From positions 992,001-1,056,000 of the forward strand of contig JAJCZU010000004.1 in assembly GCA_029262235.1 (NCBI GenBank): a stretch of 64,000 nucleotides of DNA, in the 5' to 3' direction. The stretch comes from Candidatus Eiseniibacteriota bacterium (GTDB lineage Bacteria > Orphanbacterota > Orphanbacteria > Orphanbacterales > Orphanbacteraceae). Every line of letters starts with the position of its first letter. The first letter of the stretch is position 1. Below, piece after piece: positions 18,238 through 29,662 of the stretch. Made by a program: the position numbers and the translations under genes. Under the pieces are notes generated by a model. That model saw only the letters and a list, made by a program, of their open reading frames with translations, was not told the DNA's origin and did not search any database.

Positions 18238-18816
18238 CTACTCCCTCACGCCTTTATCCTCCAGGCATTCCCGCAGTCCGTTCCTCGCGCGATAAAGCAG
18301 AACGCCCAGGTTCGTGGTCGTGACCGCGAGGAGGTCGCACACTTCGGTCGTCGGGAAGCCCTGCACTTCGCGCATCAGGAACGCGTTCTTCTGCTTGTCG
18401 CTGAGCCCTTCCATGCACTCCTGAATGTGCGCGCGCAGTTCCGCGTCGTCGAATAGCTGTTCGACGTCGCGCGGGGGCTTCATCCACGAACCGTTAGTGT
18501 CGAAGCGCGATTCGAAGACATCTTCGATCGAATCGTTCTCCTGGGCGCGTTTCTTGCGACGGAACGATTCGGAAATCTTGTTGTAGAGAATGCCGAAGAG
18601 CCAGGTTCGGATGTGGGATCGGCCTTCGAATCGCTCGATCCCTTCGACGAAGGACAGGAAGGTTTCCTGGACGACTTCTTCGGCTTCCTGTTCGCGGACG
18701 CCGGCGCCGAGCGCGGCGCGGAAGAGCTGGTTGGCGTAGGCGCTTACGACAGAGTTAAGTGCTTCGTCGTCACGGTTCTTCACGCGGTCGAGAAATGCGG
18801 GGTCTGAAAAGTTCAA
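18238..18816 (-). CDS. ECF-type RNA polymerase sigma factor
   Basis: A 192-residue sigma-70-family factor with region 2 (LFRAALGAGVREQEAEEVVQ, then IRTWLFGILYNKI) and region 4 (LSDKQKNAFLMREVQGF, HTH TEVCDLLAVTTTNLGVLLYR). No ATG is available in frame near the conserved start. A TTG at 18816 is preceded by GAGGTG with 5-base spacing and begins the protein just before the conserved NFSDPAFLDRV; I chose it. This type of ECF factor often has a small zinc-binding anti-sigma gene directly downstream. Here the gene stops against repeat B and no such gene is present. Target genes are unknown; the SLC13 transporter gene is divergent from it. Confidence 0.87.
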   Translation of the reverse strand: MNFSDPAFLDRVKNRDDEALNSVVSAYANQLFRAALGAGVREQEAEEVVQETFLSFVEGIERFEGRSHIRTWLFGILYNKISESFRRKKRAQENDSIEDVFESRFDTNGSWMKPPRDVEQLFDDAELRAHIQECMEGLSDKQKNAFLMREVQGFPTTEVCDLLAVTTTNLGVLLYRARNGLRECLEDKGVRE

Positions 18817-18947
18817 CGGCGCACCTCGTATGGCGTAGCCACGGGGATGGTCTCCGGACGTCTGGATGCCGCATAGCGTAGCAACTGCGGGACGGAGTGA
18901 CAACCAAACCCGTAGCACATGCCGGACCCGCCATGTACAATGCCGGG

Positions 18948-21278
18948 ATGAACGTCGAAGTCGGTATCCTCTTTGCCCTCCTGACCGGGATGGCATTTCT
19001 CTTCTTTACCGAAAAGCTTCCTGTCGATCTGACCGCGTTTCTCGGGCTCGTGATTCTCGTGCTCGGCGGCTTTCTGGAGCCTGACGAGGCGTTCACCGGC
19101 TTCTCTTCGACGGCCGTCATCACGATGCTCTCGATTTTCTTCGTGAGCGCGGCGATGCTCCACACGGGGATGGCGGACATGGTCGCCGCACGTGTCCACA
19201 GGACCATCGGCAACAAGGAAATCCCGCTCATTGTCGCGATCATGCTCGTGGCCGGCGTTCTGAGCGCGTTCATGAACAATATTGCGGCGTGCGCGGTGCT
19301 GCTTCCGGCGGTTGCGAGCATCGCGAAGAAGACCGCGATTTCGCCGTCGCGCCTTTTCATGCCGCTTTCCTTCGGCGCGATTCTCGGTGGTACGACCACG
19401 GTGGTCGGGACGCCGCCGAACATTCTCGCGTCGGAGATGCTGCGCGAACGCGGACTCGAAGGATTCGCGCTGTTCGATTTTACGCCCCTCGGGCTCATGC
19501 TTCTGTTCGGCGGCATCCTGTTCATGATCACCATCGGCCGCAAACTGCTTCCCGATCGCGACCACGGCCATACCGTGTCGGCGTCACGCGATCTGACCCG
19601 CATGTATCAGCTCGAAAAGAACCTGTTTTCGATCAAGGTGCCGTTCGGTTCGGACCTCGATGGAAGGACGCTCGGCGAGACGCGGATCGGGTCGACGCTC
19701 GGAGTGCAGGTCGTCGGGATTCTGCGCGACGGGAAGAAGCATCTGGCGCCGGCGGGGAACGCGCAACTTCTGGGCGGGGACACGCTTCTCGTGCACGGAT
19801 CGCATTCCGAACTCGAGAATCTGCTCCGCGTCACGGGTGTCGAGATCGGAGAGGCGGGAGACGACAGGTTTTCCGAATCGGAGGGCAACATCCGGGGGCT
19901 CACGGCGCGGATTCAGGAAGGGTCCGGCCTGATCGGTCGCACGCTGCGTGAGATTCAGTTCCGGGACCGCTACGGCGCCATGGTCGTCGGCATTCGACGC
20001 GACAATGTGCTGATCGACGAGGACCTGGCGACCCTCGCGCTGCAGGGGCGTGACGAGCTGCTGGTTCTCGGAACGTCGGCGCAGCTCGAAAACCTCGCAC
20101 TGGAACGCGAATTCGTGATCGCCGGGATGGGGCGCTCGACATTTCGGGATCTGCAGGGGCATCTGTTTCTGCTTCGGGTTCCGGCGCAGTCGAAGATGGC
20201 GGGGCTCACGATCGCCGAAACGCGCATGTCCGAACTCGTGGGGCTCACGATCGCAGGTATACAGAAGCAGAAAGGGCAGCTCGTTGCGGCCGAGCCTGAT
20301 TCGAGGATCGAACCGGGAGATCAGCTTCTGGTCATGGGCGAGTCGGCACGGATCCGGGCGCTGCTCGATCTCGGGAATGTCGAACTCGCGCAGGACGTCA
20401 CGGAATCCGTCATCATGAGCGACGATCTCGGCATCGTGGAGGCCACGATCGCGCCGCGTTCGGGCGCCGCGGGCAAGACGATTGCCGAGCTGCGATTCCA
20501 GGAGCTCTACGGTCTGCAGGTGCTTTCGATCTGGCGCGAAGGGGAAGCGATCCACGCGGGGCTGCCGACGATTCCGCTGAAATTCGGGGACGCGCTCCTG
20601 CTTCAGGGGCCGACCGAGAAGATTCAGCTCTTCGGGCAGAATCGCGACTTCGTCACCTTGTCCGCAAGTGCGCAGGTCGAGCGGCGCACGAAGAAAGCGC
20701 CGTACGCGATCGGCGCCCTGCTGCTCATGATCGCGTTCGTCGTAACCGGATATCAGCCGATTCACGTCGCCGCGTTCACGGCCGCCGTGATGGTCGTGCT
20801 TACCGGCGCGATTACGATGGAGGAGGCGTACCGCGCCGTCGAGTGGCGCGCGATCTTTCTGGTCGCCGCGATCCTGCCTGTCGGCATCGCCATGGAGCGA
20901 ACGGGCGCGGCCGCGCTCATGTCACAGGGTGTCACCGATATCGCCGGTCCTTTCGGACCGTACGCCGTGCTGGCGGGGCTGCTCCTGCTTTCGAGCGCCC
21001 TCAGCCAGTGTCTCGACGGGGCGCCGGCAGTCGTGCTGCTGACGCCGGTCGCGCTTTCGACCGCCGCCGCTCTCGGGATCGAAGCGCGCCCGATCATGAT
21101 GGGCGTCAGTCTGGCGGCTTCGGCCGCGTTCATGACGCCCTTCAGTCACAAGGCCAACCTGCTCGTAATGGGGGCGGGGGGGTACAAGGTCACGGACTAT
21201 CTCAAGGTCGGGACGCCGCTTACGATCATATTGCTGGTCGCGCTCACGTTCCTCGTTCCCGTTTTCTTTCCGTTCTAG
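18948..21278 (+). CDS. SLC13/DASS-family transporter with four tandem RCK_C (TrkA_C) domains
   Basis: A 776-residue inner-membrane carrier of the SLC13/ArsB-like superfamily. Two membrane blocks (about residues 1-200 and 585-776), each with a conserved hairpin (FMNNIAACAVLLPA and the GGTTTVVGTPPN region; later DGAPAVVLLTPVAL), flank a soluble insert. The insert holds four repeats of an RCK_C-like domain, each ending in a GDxLLVxG-type strand (about 200-290, 300-380, 395-475, 490-580). Relatives usually have two. RCK_C domains bind small ligands or ions and probably gate transport. The substrate (sulfate, dicarboxylate or other anion) is not determined. ATG 18948 follows a -10-like TACAAT (18936-18941) by 6 bases, suggesting a leaderless mRNA; ATG 18933 is an alternative. 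Confidence 0.85.
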   Translation: MNVEVGILFALLTGMAFLFFTEKLPVDLTAFLGLVILVLGGFLEPDEAFTGFSSTAVITMLSIFFVSAAMLHTGMADMVAARVHRTIGNKEIPLIVAIMLVAGVLSAFMNNIAACAVLLPAVASIAKKTAISPSRLFMPLSFGAILGGTTTVVGTPPNILASEMLRERGLEGFALFDFTPLGLMLLFGGILFMITIGRKLLPDRDHGHTVSASRDLTRMYQLEKNLFSIKVPFGSDLDGRTLGETRIGSTLGVQVVGILRDGKKHLAPAGNAQLLGGDTLLVHGSHSELENLLRVTGVEIGEAGDDRFSESEGNIRGLTARIQEGSGLIGRTLREIQFRDRYGAMVVGIRRDNVLIDEDLATLALQGRDELLVLGTSAQLENLALEREFVIAGMGRSTFRDLQGHLFLLRVPAQSKMAGLTIAETRMSELVGLTIAGIQKQKGQLVAAEPDSRIEPGDQLLVMGESARIRALLDLGNVELAQDVTESVIMSDDLGIVEATIAPRSGAAGKTIAELRFQELYGLQVLSIWREGEAIHAGLPTIPLKFGDALLLQGPTEKIQLFGQNRDFVTLSASAQVERRTKKAPYAIGALLLMIAFVVTGYQPIHVAAFTAAVMVVLTGAITMEEAYRAVEWRAIFLVAAILPVGIAMERTGAAALMSQGVTDIAGPFGPYAVLAGLLLLSSALSQCLDGAPAVVLLTPVALSTAAALGIEARPIMMGVSLAASAAFMTPFSHKANLLVMGAGGYKVTDYLKVGTPLTIILLVALTFLVPVFFPF

Positions 21279-21418
21279 ATCGGCCACTGCGCGATCTGGA
21301 TCAGCAGTCTGCGTGCGAAATCGGGCCTCGGGCCCTTTGCCGTCGGGCCTCGCGTTCGTTACACTGTGAGAAACCGTAGTATCCGTTCCTCTTCATACGC
21401 ACCGGGAGAATCGAATCG

Positions 21419-21994
<576 letters not shown>

Positions 21995-22002
21995 ATCAAA
22001 GC

Positions 22003-23352
22003 CTAAATGATCTTATCCTTCCACTTGTTCCTGCGGAACCAGAGACTGAGAAGAACGCCTCTTGCGATACAGCTGATCGAGATCATCCACCAGATCCCGA
22101 GCACGCCATAGCCGAGGTCGATCCCGACGAACCAGGCGAGCGGAATCCGCGCCAGGTTCAGTGATGTGGAAATGAGCGTCGGCGGAATCGTATCCCCCGC
22201 GCCCGAGAAGGCGCCGTAAATGACGACCTCCACCCCCATGAATACCTGACAGATCGCGAGGATGCGCAGGAACACCGCGCCGCCCGCGACCACGTCCGGG
22301 TCGGAAGAGAACCACGAAAACGTCCACTCGGGTGCGGCCAGAAACAGCGTCGTTACGCCAAGACCGAAACCGCCCGCGATCGCACTCGCATACCAAGCCG
22401 TTCGTTCGGCACGATCCGGTTTGCCCGCCCCCAGATTCTGCCCCACCATCGTACTCGTGGCGATCGAGAGTCCATGACCGAACAGATAGGTGATCGCCTC
22501 GAGACGATTTCCCACACCCAGGATCGCGACCGGGAGCGTGCCGAACTCTGCGAGAAACCGCGTCAGAAAGAGATAGACGATCGTAAAGAGAAACGTGATC
22601 GCCGAAGCCGGCATCCCGACCTGAATGATGCGCCTGCTGATGTAGGAGTCGAATTTCCATTCCGCGCGCGGAAGAACGGGGACCGTGGCGCGCCCTGTCC
22701 GGAAGTAAAGCAGATAGACGACCACGAGCAGCGCCTGGCTGCCGACGGTCGCGATCGCGGCGCCCGCAATGCCGAGCGCCGGCGCGCCCCACCAGCCGAA
22801 CATCAGAACGGGGTCGAGAATCGCGTTCAGCGCCAGAGCGCCGGCCGTAATGAAGAGCGGGGTCCGCATGTCGCCCGCCGATCGCAGCACCGATTCGAGA
22901 AAGATGCCCGCGAACTGGAAAACCGCGCCGTAACAGAGGATCGACAGATAACGCACGCCGAGGGCGTTCACGATTTCGCTCGTGCCGAGATGCCCGTAGA
23001 GCGTTCTGGCGAGGATCGTGCCTCCGCCCGCGAGAAACATGCCGGCGAGCACGACCATCCAGCAGCCCTGGACCAGCGTGAGCCCCGCGTCGCGCATTTC
23101 GCCGGCCCCGATCCGGCGCGCGATTATTGCCGTAGCCCCGATCCCGATGATCTCGCCGATCGCATAAATCGACCAGCTCGCGAACTGCGCCGGGCCGCTC
23201 GCCGCGAGGGCATCGCTCCCGAGCCGTCCGATCCAGATCGAGTCGATGATTACAAAACTCGTATAGAGAAAGAACGACAGCGTAACCGGCCATCCCAGCC
23301 GAAAGAGAGCGCCGGAGATCGACCCGCTTGTCATGTCATTGGTGCTCGGCAT
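22003..23352 (-). CDS. MATE-family multidrug/metabolite exporter
   Basis: A 449-residue protein with twelve membrane segments in two related halves, of the MATE (NorM-like) family that exports cationic drugs or metabolites in exchange for H+ or Na+. Typical motifs are GWPVTLSFFLYTSFVIIDSIW at the N-terminus, GEIIGIGATAIIARRIGAG, and in the second half FGHGLSIATSTMVGQNLGAG. A -10-like TAGAAT ends 9 bases before ATG 23352 and there is no Shine-Dalgarno; ATG 23334 is an alternative. It is divergent from the M28 peptidase gene and converges on the acyltransferase gene with an 8-base gap. Confidence 0.9.
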   Translation of the reverse strand: MPSTNDMTSGSISGALFRLGWPVTLSFFLYTSFVIIDSIWIGRLGSDALAASGPAQFASWSIYAIGEIIGIGATAIIARRIGAGEMRDAGLTLVQGCWMVVLAGMFLAGGGTILARTLYGHLGTSEIVNALGVRYLSILCYGAVFQFAGIFLESVLRSAGDMRTPLFITAGALALNAILDPVLMFGWWGAPALGIAGAAIATVGSQALLVVVYLLYFRTGRATVPVLPRAEWKFDSYISRRIIQVGMPASAITFLFTIVYLFLTRFLAEFGTLPVAILGVGNRLEAITYLFGHGLSIATSTMVGQNLGAGKPDRAERTAWYASAIAGGFGLGVTTLFLAAPEWTFSWFSSDPDVVAGGAVFLRILAICQVFMGVEVVIYGAFSGAGDTIPPTLISTSLNLARIPLAWFVGIDLGYGVLGIWWMISISCIARGVLLSLWFRRNKWKDKII

Positions 23353-23438
23353 CGTGCGGCCATTCTATCCTTTACACGAGCGGGCGGCGAGGGGATCATT
23401 CCGAGGTCAACCTTGTTCGTTCGTCGAAAGGAGTATGC

Positions 23439-25658
23439 ATGGGTCGGTCCAGCGGGACCCATAGGGGAATCCTGATCGCGCTGCTCGCAGTTTTTGCGCT
23501 TTCTGCTTCTGCCGGTTTCGCGCACGCGTTCGATGCGGGGCGCGCGAAAAAGCATGTCGAGACGATCGCCGCCGATGAATTCGAGGGACGCAAGAGCGGC
23601 CTTGCCGGCGGCGTCATGATCGAAGAGTACATGGCGCGCCAGTTCGAGGAATTCGGTCTCGAGCCCGGGGGTGTCGACGACACGTACTATCAACCGTTTC
23701 CCATGCTTGTTACTGATGAAAGGTCCGCATCGCTGACGCTGCTCGACGGCACACTCGGCGCAGTGCCCTTTGTTCTCGGCGAAGACTTCATGATGATCAC
23801 GAATTCAGGCAGCGGCGACATCGAGGCCGAAGTCGTGATTGTCGGACATGGTCTTGCGAAGCCGGACTGGGAGTGGGACGACTACCAGGACATCGACCTG
23901 GACGGGAAGATCGCGCTGATCGTGCGCGGCCGGCCGGTGAACGGGTACGACTGGGCCCGCTACGCGCGTCGCGATTCGTCGATGAAACAGGCGATGGCAC
24001 GCGGCGCGTCAGCCGTAGTCTGGCTCCCCTCGTCGCATCCCGTGAACGGGGCCGCGATCAGCGAAGGGTCATATGCGCCCGAAGCGCCCTCTGCGTATGT
24101 CGCCGAACGCGTGTTCCGCCTGCTGCTTCGCGACACCGGTCACAATGTGAAAAGCTACAAAGCCGCACTGAAAGAGGCGCCGACTCCGCTCGCCACCGGC
24201 AAACGGATGCGCTTTACCGCCGATGTCCTACGCGTTCCCGACGGGCACGCCCGTAACGCCATCGGCCTCGTGCGCGGTACGGATCCGGTGCTGGCAACCG
24301 AGTATGTCGTGGTCGGCGGGCATATGGACCACGTCGGGGTCGACGGCAACGGGACGATCTACAACGGCGCGAACGACAACGCTTCGGGAACTTCCGTCGT
24401 GCTCGAGCTCGCGCGCTCGTTCGCAAAGAATCCGCCGAAGCGATCGATTCTGTTCATGGGATTTGCCGGCGAAGAGCAGGGCCTGCTCGGCTCACGGTAT
24501 TTCGCGAAGAACCCCACAATGCCGATCGAAGACATCGCCGCCATGTTCAACTTCGACATGGTCGGTCACGGAAACGGCGAAGTGGGCATTGGCGGCGGCG
24601 AGTTTCTGCCCGATGTATGGCGGTCCTTCGCGCGTGATATCGATTCCGACCTCGACTCCATCCTTCACGTCGGCATTGCCTGGGAGGGAGAGTCGAGCGA
24701 TCATGCGCCGTTTCGCAATGAAGGTGTCCCCGTTTTCACGACCTGGAGTGAAGGCGATCATCTCTTCTATCACCTGTTCGATGACGACCCCCCGTGGATC
24801 AAAGAAGACGCGCTCCGCGCCGTCGGTACCGCTGCCGAGGGCATGATCGGGGTTCTCGCGAACTGGGACGACCCGCTGATCCCGCCGTACCGGAAGGGGC
24901 GCATGTTCCTGACGGGGTCGCTGCAGGCCGACTTCGAGGGGCCCGGCCCGAAACAAGGCGTGCGGGTGCCGTATCGCTTTGCGTCCGTCGACTGGTGTCC
25001 CGCCCAGCGATTCGGCAAGAACCGTTTCGCGCTCGACCTCAGCGAAAAGCTGCGCCATGCCGAGGAAGACGACTCTGCCGGAGTCGCGTCGACGCTCAAG
25101 GACGCGCATGGCCTGGCCAGGAAGGGGCGCCGCGCCCGCCTGATCGGAGTCGAAGGCGCGGCGATCGAAGATCTCGCTCCCGACTGGATTCCGCTCCTCG
25201 GCAAATTCGGCGTGGGAATCGCGCGCTGGCCCGGCTTCGTCCCGAAGAGTGCGACCAGCGCCCGTGGCAAAGAAGAGAAGGAGTTCTTCGCGAAAGTCGC
25301 AAAGCAGTCCGTGGCGCTTCTGATCGGACCCGAACCCGAGTGGCTCGGCGTGCTTCCGGCGAGCGGCCGCATCTTCGTGCGGACCGACATCGATGGTACG
25401 GCCAGGATCAAAGACCCTGACGGTTATCCCCTCAAGGGGACGACGTTTGTGATCCTGATCGACAAGTGGGTCGAGCCCGCCCGCGTGGCCGAGCAGGTGC
25501 ACAGGCTCGGCAAGACGCGCACGCATATCGACGTGGTGCCATGGCTCGAAAGCGGTCTGGTCGAGGACGTTGCCGTTTTCTTCGAACAGCTGCAGCGTGA
25601 AGGGGATTTCGAGTCGTCAGAAATGCGAAAGCTTCTCGGCAGAAACCTCGTGAAGTAG
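23439..25658 (+). CDS. Secreted M28-family metallopeptidase with PA domain
   Basis: A 739-residue secreted aminopeptidase-like enzyme. A signal peptide (about residues 1-29, ending FAHA) is followed by a protease-associated domain (about 100-240) and an M28 di-zinc catalytic domain (about 280-480). Ligand motifs are present in order: GGHMDHVG, NGANDNASG, AGEEQGLLGS, NFDMVGHG and SSDHAPF. The remaining 260 residues form a second region I do not recognise; its middle has SxxEDD-type acidic runs and it could be a substrate-binding or inactive partner domain. AAAGGAG at 23427-23433 fixes the start at ATG 23439. Exported peptides would be cleaved to single amino acids. Confidence 0.87.
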   Translation: MGRSSGTHRGILIALLAVFALSASAGFAHAFDAGRAKKHVETIAADEFEGRKSGLAGGVMIEEYMARQFEEFGLEPGGVDDTYYQPFPMLVTDERSASLTLLDGTLGAVPFVLGEDFMMITNSGSGDIEAEVVIVGHGLAKPDWEWDDYQDIDLDGKIALIVRGRPVNGYDWARYARRDSSMKQAMARGASAVVWLPSSHPVNGAAISEGSYAPEAPSAYVAERVFRLLLRDTGHNVKSYKAALKEAPTPLATGKRMRFTADVLRVPDGHARNAIGLVRGTDPVLATEYVVVGGHMDHVGVDGNGTIYNGANDNASGTSVVLELARSFAKNPPKRSILFMGFAGEEQGLLGSRYFAKNPTMPIEDIAAMFNFDMVGHGNGEVGIGGGEFLPDVWRSFARDIDSDLDSILHVGIAWEGESSDHAPFRNEGVPVFTTWSEGDHLFYHLFDDDPPWIKEDALRAVGTAAEGMIGVLANWDDPLIPPYRKGRMFLTGSLQADFEGPGPKQGVRVPYRFASVDWCPAQRFGKNRFALDLSEKLRHAEEDDSAGVASTLKDAHGLARKGRRARLIGVEGAAIEDLAPDWIPLLGKFGVGIARWPGFVPKSATSARGKEEKEFFAKVAKQSVALLIGPEPEWLGVLPASGRIFVRTDIDGTARIKDPDGYPLKGTTFVILIDKWVEPARVAEQVHRLGKTRTHIDVVPWLESGLVEDVAVFFEQLQREGDFESSEMRKLLGRNLVK

Positions 25659-25703
25659 GGGGGGCGATGGGCGCGCGGCGGGTCCTGTCGCGCTCGGTCG
25701 GAG

Positions 25704-25770
25704 TCCGGATTCCCTCCGCCCCTCGTCCTGGCGCACGGCCAACGGGCCTCGGGGCTCCGGGAACCGGATC
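25704..25770 (+). repeat. Repeat C: diverged relative of repeats A/B
   Basis: Aligns with repeat A in the same orientation from CCGGATTCCC through CGGGGCTC to GAACCGG, with scattered substitutions and one or more gaps. Its outer parts pair with each other (TCCGGATTCCC against GGGAACCGGA), so it is also an imperfect palindrome. Confidence 0.7.
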
Positions 25771-25972
25771 CTCCCGCGAGGGGAGGAATCGGGTCGGGCG
25801 TCAAGAAAGTGGGGACGCTCGTCGGGCAGGAGTGTGATCAGGAGCTTTGCAATTCTGTCCCGTGAACCGATTCTGACTTCACTTCTTCCGCTTCAGTTTC
25901 CTTCCGCCTCTGCTCCGTTCCGTCCGCCTCCGCCTCTTTTCCCACTCCCCTCAGTTCCGTTCGTCTTGTCGG

Positions 25973-26065
25973 CTGCGAGAGGGGGCAGTTCCCGGAGCCC
26001 GCTCGGCCTCCGTAGTGGCCAGTTGGCCAGGTCGAGCGGGCGGTGGGAAGCTGCCCCCCTCGCAG
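25973..26065. repeat. Repeat D: 93-bp inverted repeat (33-bp arms)
   Basis: Left arm 25973-26005 (starting CTGCGAGAGGGGGCAG) pairs with right arm 26033-26065 (ending CTGCCCCCCTCGCAG), with two single-base slips and a four-base mismatch, around a 27-base loop that contains TGGCCAGTTGGCCA. The left arm shares GTTCCCGGAGCCC with the complement of repeat C, so it belongs to the same family. Confidence 0.8.
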
Positions 26066-26097
26066 TCCACAGACGCAACGGACGACCACGCGCCTTC

Positions 26098-27606
<1,509 letters not shown>

Positions 27607-27727
27607 CAAATCGTCTCCTTATTCAGACAGTCTATATTCAGGTGGTAAATCGCTGTGCATCGTCAGACGGTAAGGCCTGTTCGAATCTGGCGCCAATCAT
27701 AGCAGGGGAGGCCCCGCAGTTTCGACC

Positions 27728-28342
27728 CTACTCGTCGAAGCTCGCCTGCCCCGATGTGCGGTCGAAGAGAACGGCCCGAAACGCCTCGGCGCGGCTTGCC
27801 GGGACGCGGAAGTGAATGGCGACGTCCTCCCCGTAATCGGATTCCGCGCGCACGGCGTCGAACTCCTGCGCGGCCCGGTCGATCGTGGATGCGTGCGGAT
27901 AGGCGAAGCGGACGTGCACCGACGCCCGCACGACGCGCGTTTCGAACGCGCATTCTTCGAGCGCGAGCGCTGCGCTCTCGCCGTAGGCGCGAAAGAGTCC
28001 GCCGGTGCCGAGTTTCGTACCCCCGTACCATCGCACGACGGCAACGACGAGGTTCACGGCGTTCGTACGGTCGATCGCGGCCAGAATAGGGCCGCCGGCG
28101 GTGCCGGACGGTTCCCCGTCGTCGGAAAAGCGCTCCTCGCGGTTGGGGCCCGCACTCACGCCGACGCGCCAGGCGTAGCAGACGTGGGTCGCGTCGTAGT
28201 ACTGCTTGCGATGCGCGGCGAGAATCGCCTCGGCCTCCGCGCGGTTTGCGGCGGGCGTCACGATTCCGAGAAAGCGCGAGCCCTTCTCCTTGATCTCCGC
28301 CGTGCCGCCCTCTCTCAGGGCGATGTAGGAATCTTTACTCAT
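27728..28342 (-). CDS. YigZ/IMPACT-family protein
   Basis: A 204-residue protein of the YigZ/IMPACT family. The N-terminal domain has the conserved KGSRFLGIV, ATHVCYAWRVG, FSDDGEPSGTAGGPIL and VVRWYGGTKLGTGGL motifs. The C-terminal ferredoxin-like domain (about residues 135-204) is more variable. Bacterial members are dispensable proteins linked to translation or peptide metabolism; their exact activity is unsettled. It is divergent from the site-2 protease gene, with 108 bases between the starts. Confidence 0.92.
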   Translation of the reverse strand: MSKDSYIALREGGTAEIKEKGSRFLGIVTPAANRAEAEAILAAHRKQYYDATHVCYAWRVGVSAGPNREERFSDDGEPSGTAGGPILAAIDRTNAVNLVVAVVRWYGGTKLGTGGLFRAYGESAALALEECAFETRVVRASVHVRFAYPHASTIDRAAQEFDAVRAESDYGEDVAIHFRVPASRAEAFRAVLFDRTSGQASFDE

Positions 28343-28450
28343 GCCTGCTGCCAGTCATGCTGCTGTCCGGGAGTCACGGCGCCCGTCTCGATCTTCTCAT
28401 TGCCCGCGGGGGGCTGCGCCGTTACCTTATGGTCTGACGAAGGGTGGTTC

Positions 28451-29074
28451 ATGCTCGAAGCCTTGCCGAAAATTTTCGTTCTCATCTATTCGATCGTGAT
28501 TCACGAGTACGCGCACGGCTGGGCGGCGCTCCGTCTCGGCGACCCGACGGCGCGCAACGAAGGCCGGCTCACGTTCAACATCATCCCGCATGTCGATCTG
28601 GTCGGCACGATCATACTGCCGCTGGTTCTCGTTTTCACGGGGAGTCCGTTTCTCTTCGGGTGGGCGAAGCCGGTGCCGATCCGTCCCGCGTATTTTCAGA
28701 AACCGCGCGAAGGGATGGCGCTCGTTGCGATCGCGGGCCCGATCTCGAATATCATTCTGGCGACGATCGCGATTATTCTCTTCCATCTGGCGGGCATGTT
28801 CGGCGCGGGCGGCAACTCGGTGCTGCTGCAGGCGCTCTTCTACGCCGTGCTGATCAACGTCATTCTCGCCGTCTTCAACATGATGCCGATTCCGCCGCTC
28901 GACGGATCGCGCGTGATCATCCCGTTCGTGCCGCCGCCCGTACAGCGCATCTATTACCAGGCCGAACCGTACGGCTTCTTCCTGATTTTCGGGCTCATGT
29001 ACCTCGGCCTCTTCCGCGTCGTGCTCGCGCCCGTGTATCGTTTCGTCGTGAACGTGCTGCTCGGGCTGGGATAA
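28451..29074 (+). CDS. Site-2 protease family (M50) membrane metalloprotease
   Basis: A 207-residue intramembrane zinc protease of the short M50/Rv-type branch. The active-site helix IHEYAHGWAALRLGD (HExxH) lies near the N-terminus, and the third ligand region NMMPIPPLDGSR lies near residue 150. About five membrane segments are present, with no PDZ or CBS domain. The start is ATG 28451, preceded by AGGGTGG. Family members release membrane-bound regulators or clear signal peptides; the target here is unknown. It converges on the isochorismatase gene (7-base gap). Confidence 0.88.
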   Translation: MLEALPKIFVLIYSIVIHEYAHGWAALRLGDPTARNEGRLTFNIIPHVDLVGTIILPLVLVFTGSPFLFGWAKPVPIRPAYFQKPREGMALVAIAGPISNIILATIAIILFHLAGMFGAGGNSVLLQALFYAVLINVILAVFNMMPIPPLDGSRVIIPFVPPPVQRIYYQAEPYGFFLIFGLMYLGLFRVVLAPVYRFVVNVLLGLG

Positions 29075-29081
29075 CGCGGGT

Positions 29082-29621
29082 CTATTTCACGAGTTTCGAA
29101 ACCGCTTTGAATTCGTCGGTTCCCGAAACGCCCATGAGCTCGAAAAGCGCCATCTCCATCGACGTCATCTGCGCGCCCTGCGCATCCAGTTTGCGGATCG
29201 CGAGATCGCGATTCTCCGCGGTGCGTGACGAAACGCAATCCGTTACAAGATGAACCCCGTATCCGCGTTCGAGAAGATGGCACGCCGTCTGATAAACGCA
29301 AACGTGCGTTTCAATGCCCGTCAGCAGAATCTCCTTGCGCCGGGTGGCCTTGATCGCCGCGGCCATCGCCTCGTCACCCATGCACGAAAACGCTTTCTTC
29401 TCGAGCGGTTCGTACGCTTTGAGCGCGTCTTGAATCGCGGGCACGGTCGACCCGAGCCCCTTCACGTACTGCTCGCTCACGATGGTCGGCACCGTCAGAA
29501 TCTCCGTCCCGCGGATGAACCGGGCGAGCCGGTCGGTCATGTTCGCGTGATCGTGAATGTGCGGAAGCAGCCGCTCCTGGACGTCGACGACGAGCAGCAG
29601 AGTGTTCTTGCGATCGAGCAT
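29082..29621 (-). CDS. Isochorismatase-like cysteine hydrolase
   Basis: A 179-residue isochorismatase-fold hydrolase. The catalytic triad is visible: Asp in LLLVVDVQERL, Lys in EPLEKKAFSC, and Cys in GIETHVCVYQTA. It resembles the YcaC/ISOC subgroup of uncertain substrate rather than true isochorismatases. Start ATG 29621 has AAGG nearby; longer in-frame translation upstream is arginine-rich and unconserved. It follows the secreted protein gene by 41 bases on the same strand. Confidence 0.9.
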   Translation of the reverse strand: MLDRKNTLLLVVDVQERLLPHIHDHANMTDRLARFIRGTEILTVPTIVSEQYVKGLGSTVPAIQDALKAYEPLEKKAFSCMGDEAMAAAIKATRRKEILLTGIETHVCVYQTACHLLERGYGVHLVTDCVSSRTAENRDLAIRKLDAQGAQMTSMEMALFELMGVSGTDEFKAVSKLVK

Positions 29622-29662
29622 GGATGGCCTTTCTACGCGACGCGTGAGCCCTTCGCGAGGCG

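Larger units (their letters stand above)
25659..26097. other. 439-bp convergent intergenic region with hairpin repeats C and D
   Basis: No gene is supported here. It lies between the ends of the M28 peptidase and aldehyde dehydrogenase genes. It holds the 11-mer GGTCCTGTCGC (25681-25691), repeat C (25704-25770), a pyrimidine-rich stretch (about 25870-25965) and the long hairpin D (25973-26065). The hairpins are well placed to end transcription from both sides. Confidence 0.6.

Noticed and set aside
21279-21300. AGATCG...CGATCT inverted repeat after the SLC13 transporter gene, as a terminator
   Set aside because: Only a 6-bp stem with a 9-base loop and no T-tract follows.
25973-26065. Hairpin D considered as a tRNA or structured RNA gene
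   Set aside because: The arms give one long stem rather than a cloverleaf, and no CCA-adjacent acceptor or T-loop GTTCGA-type motif fits.
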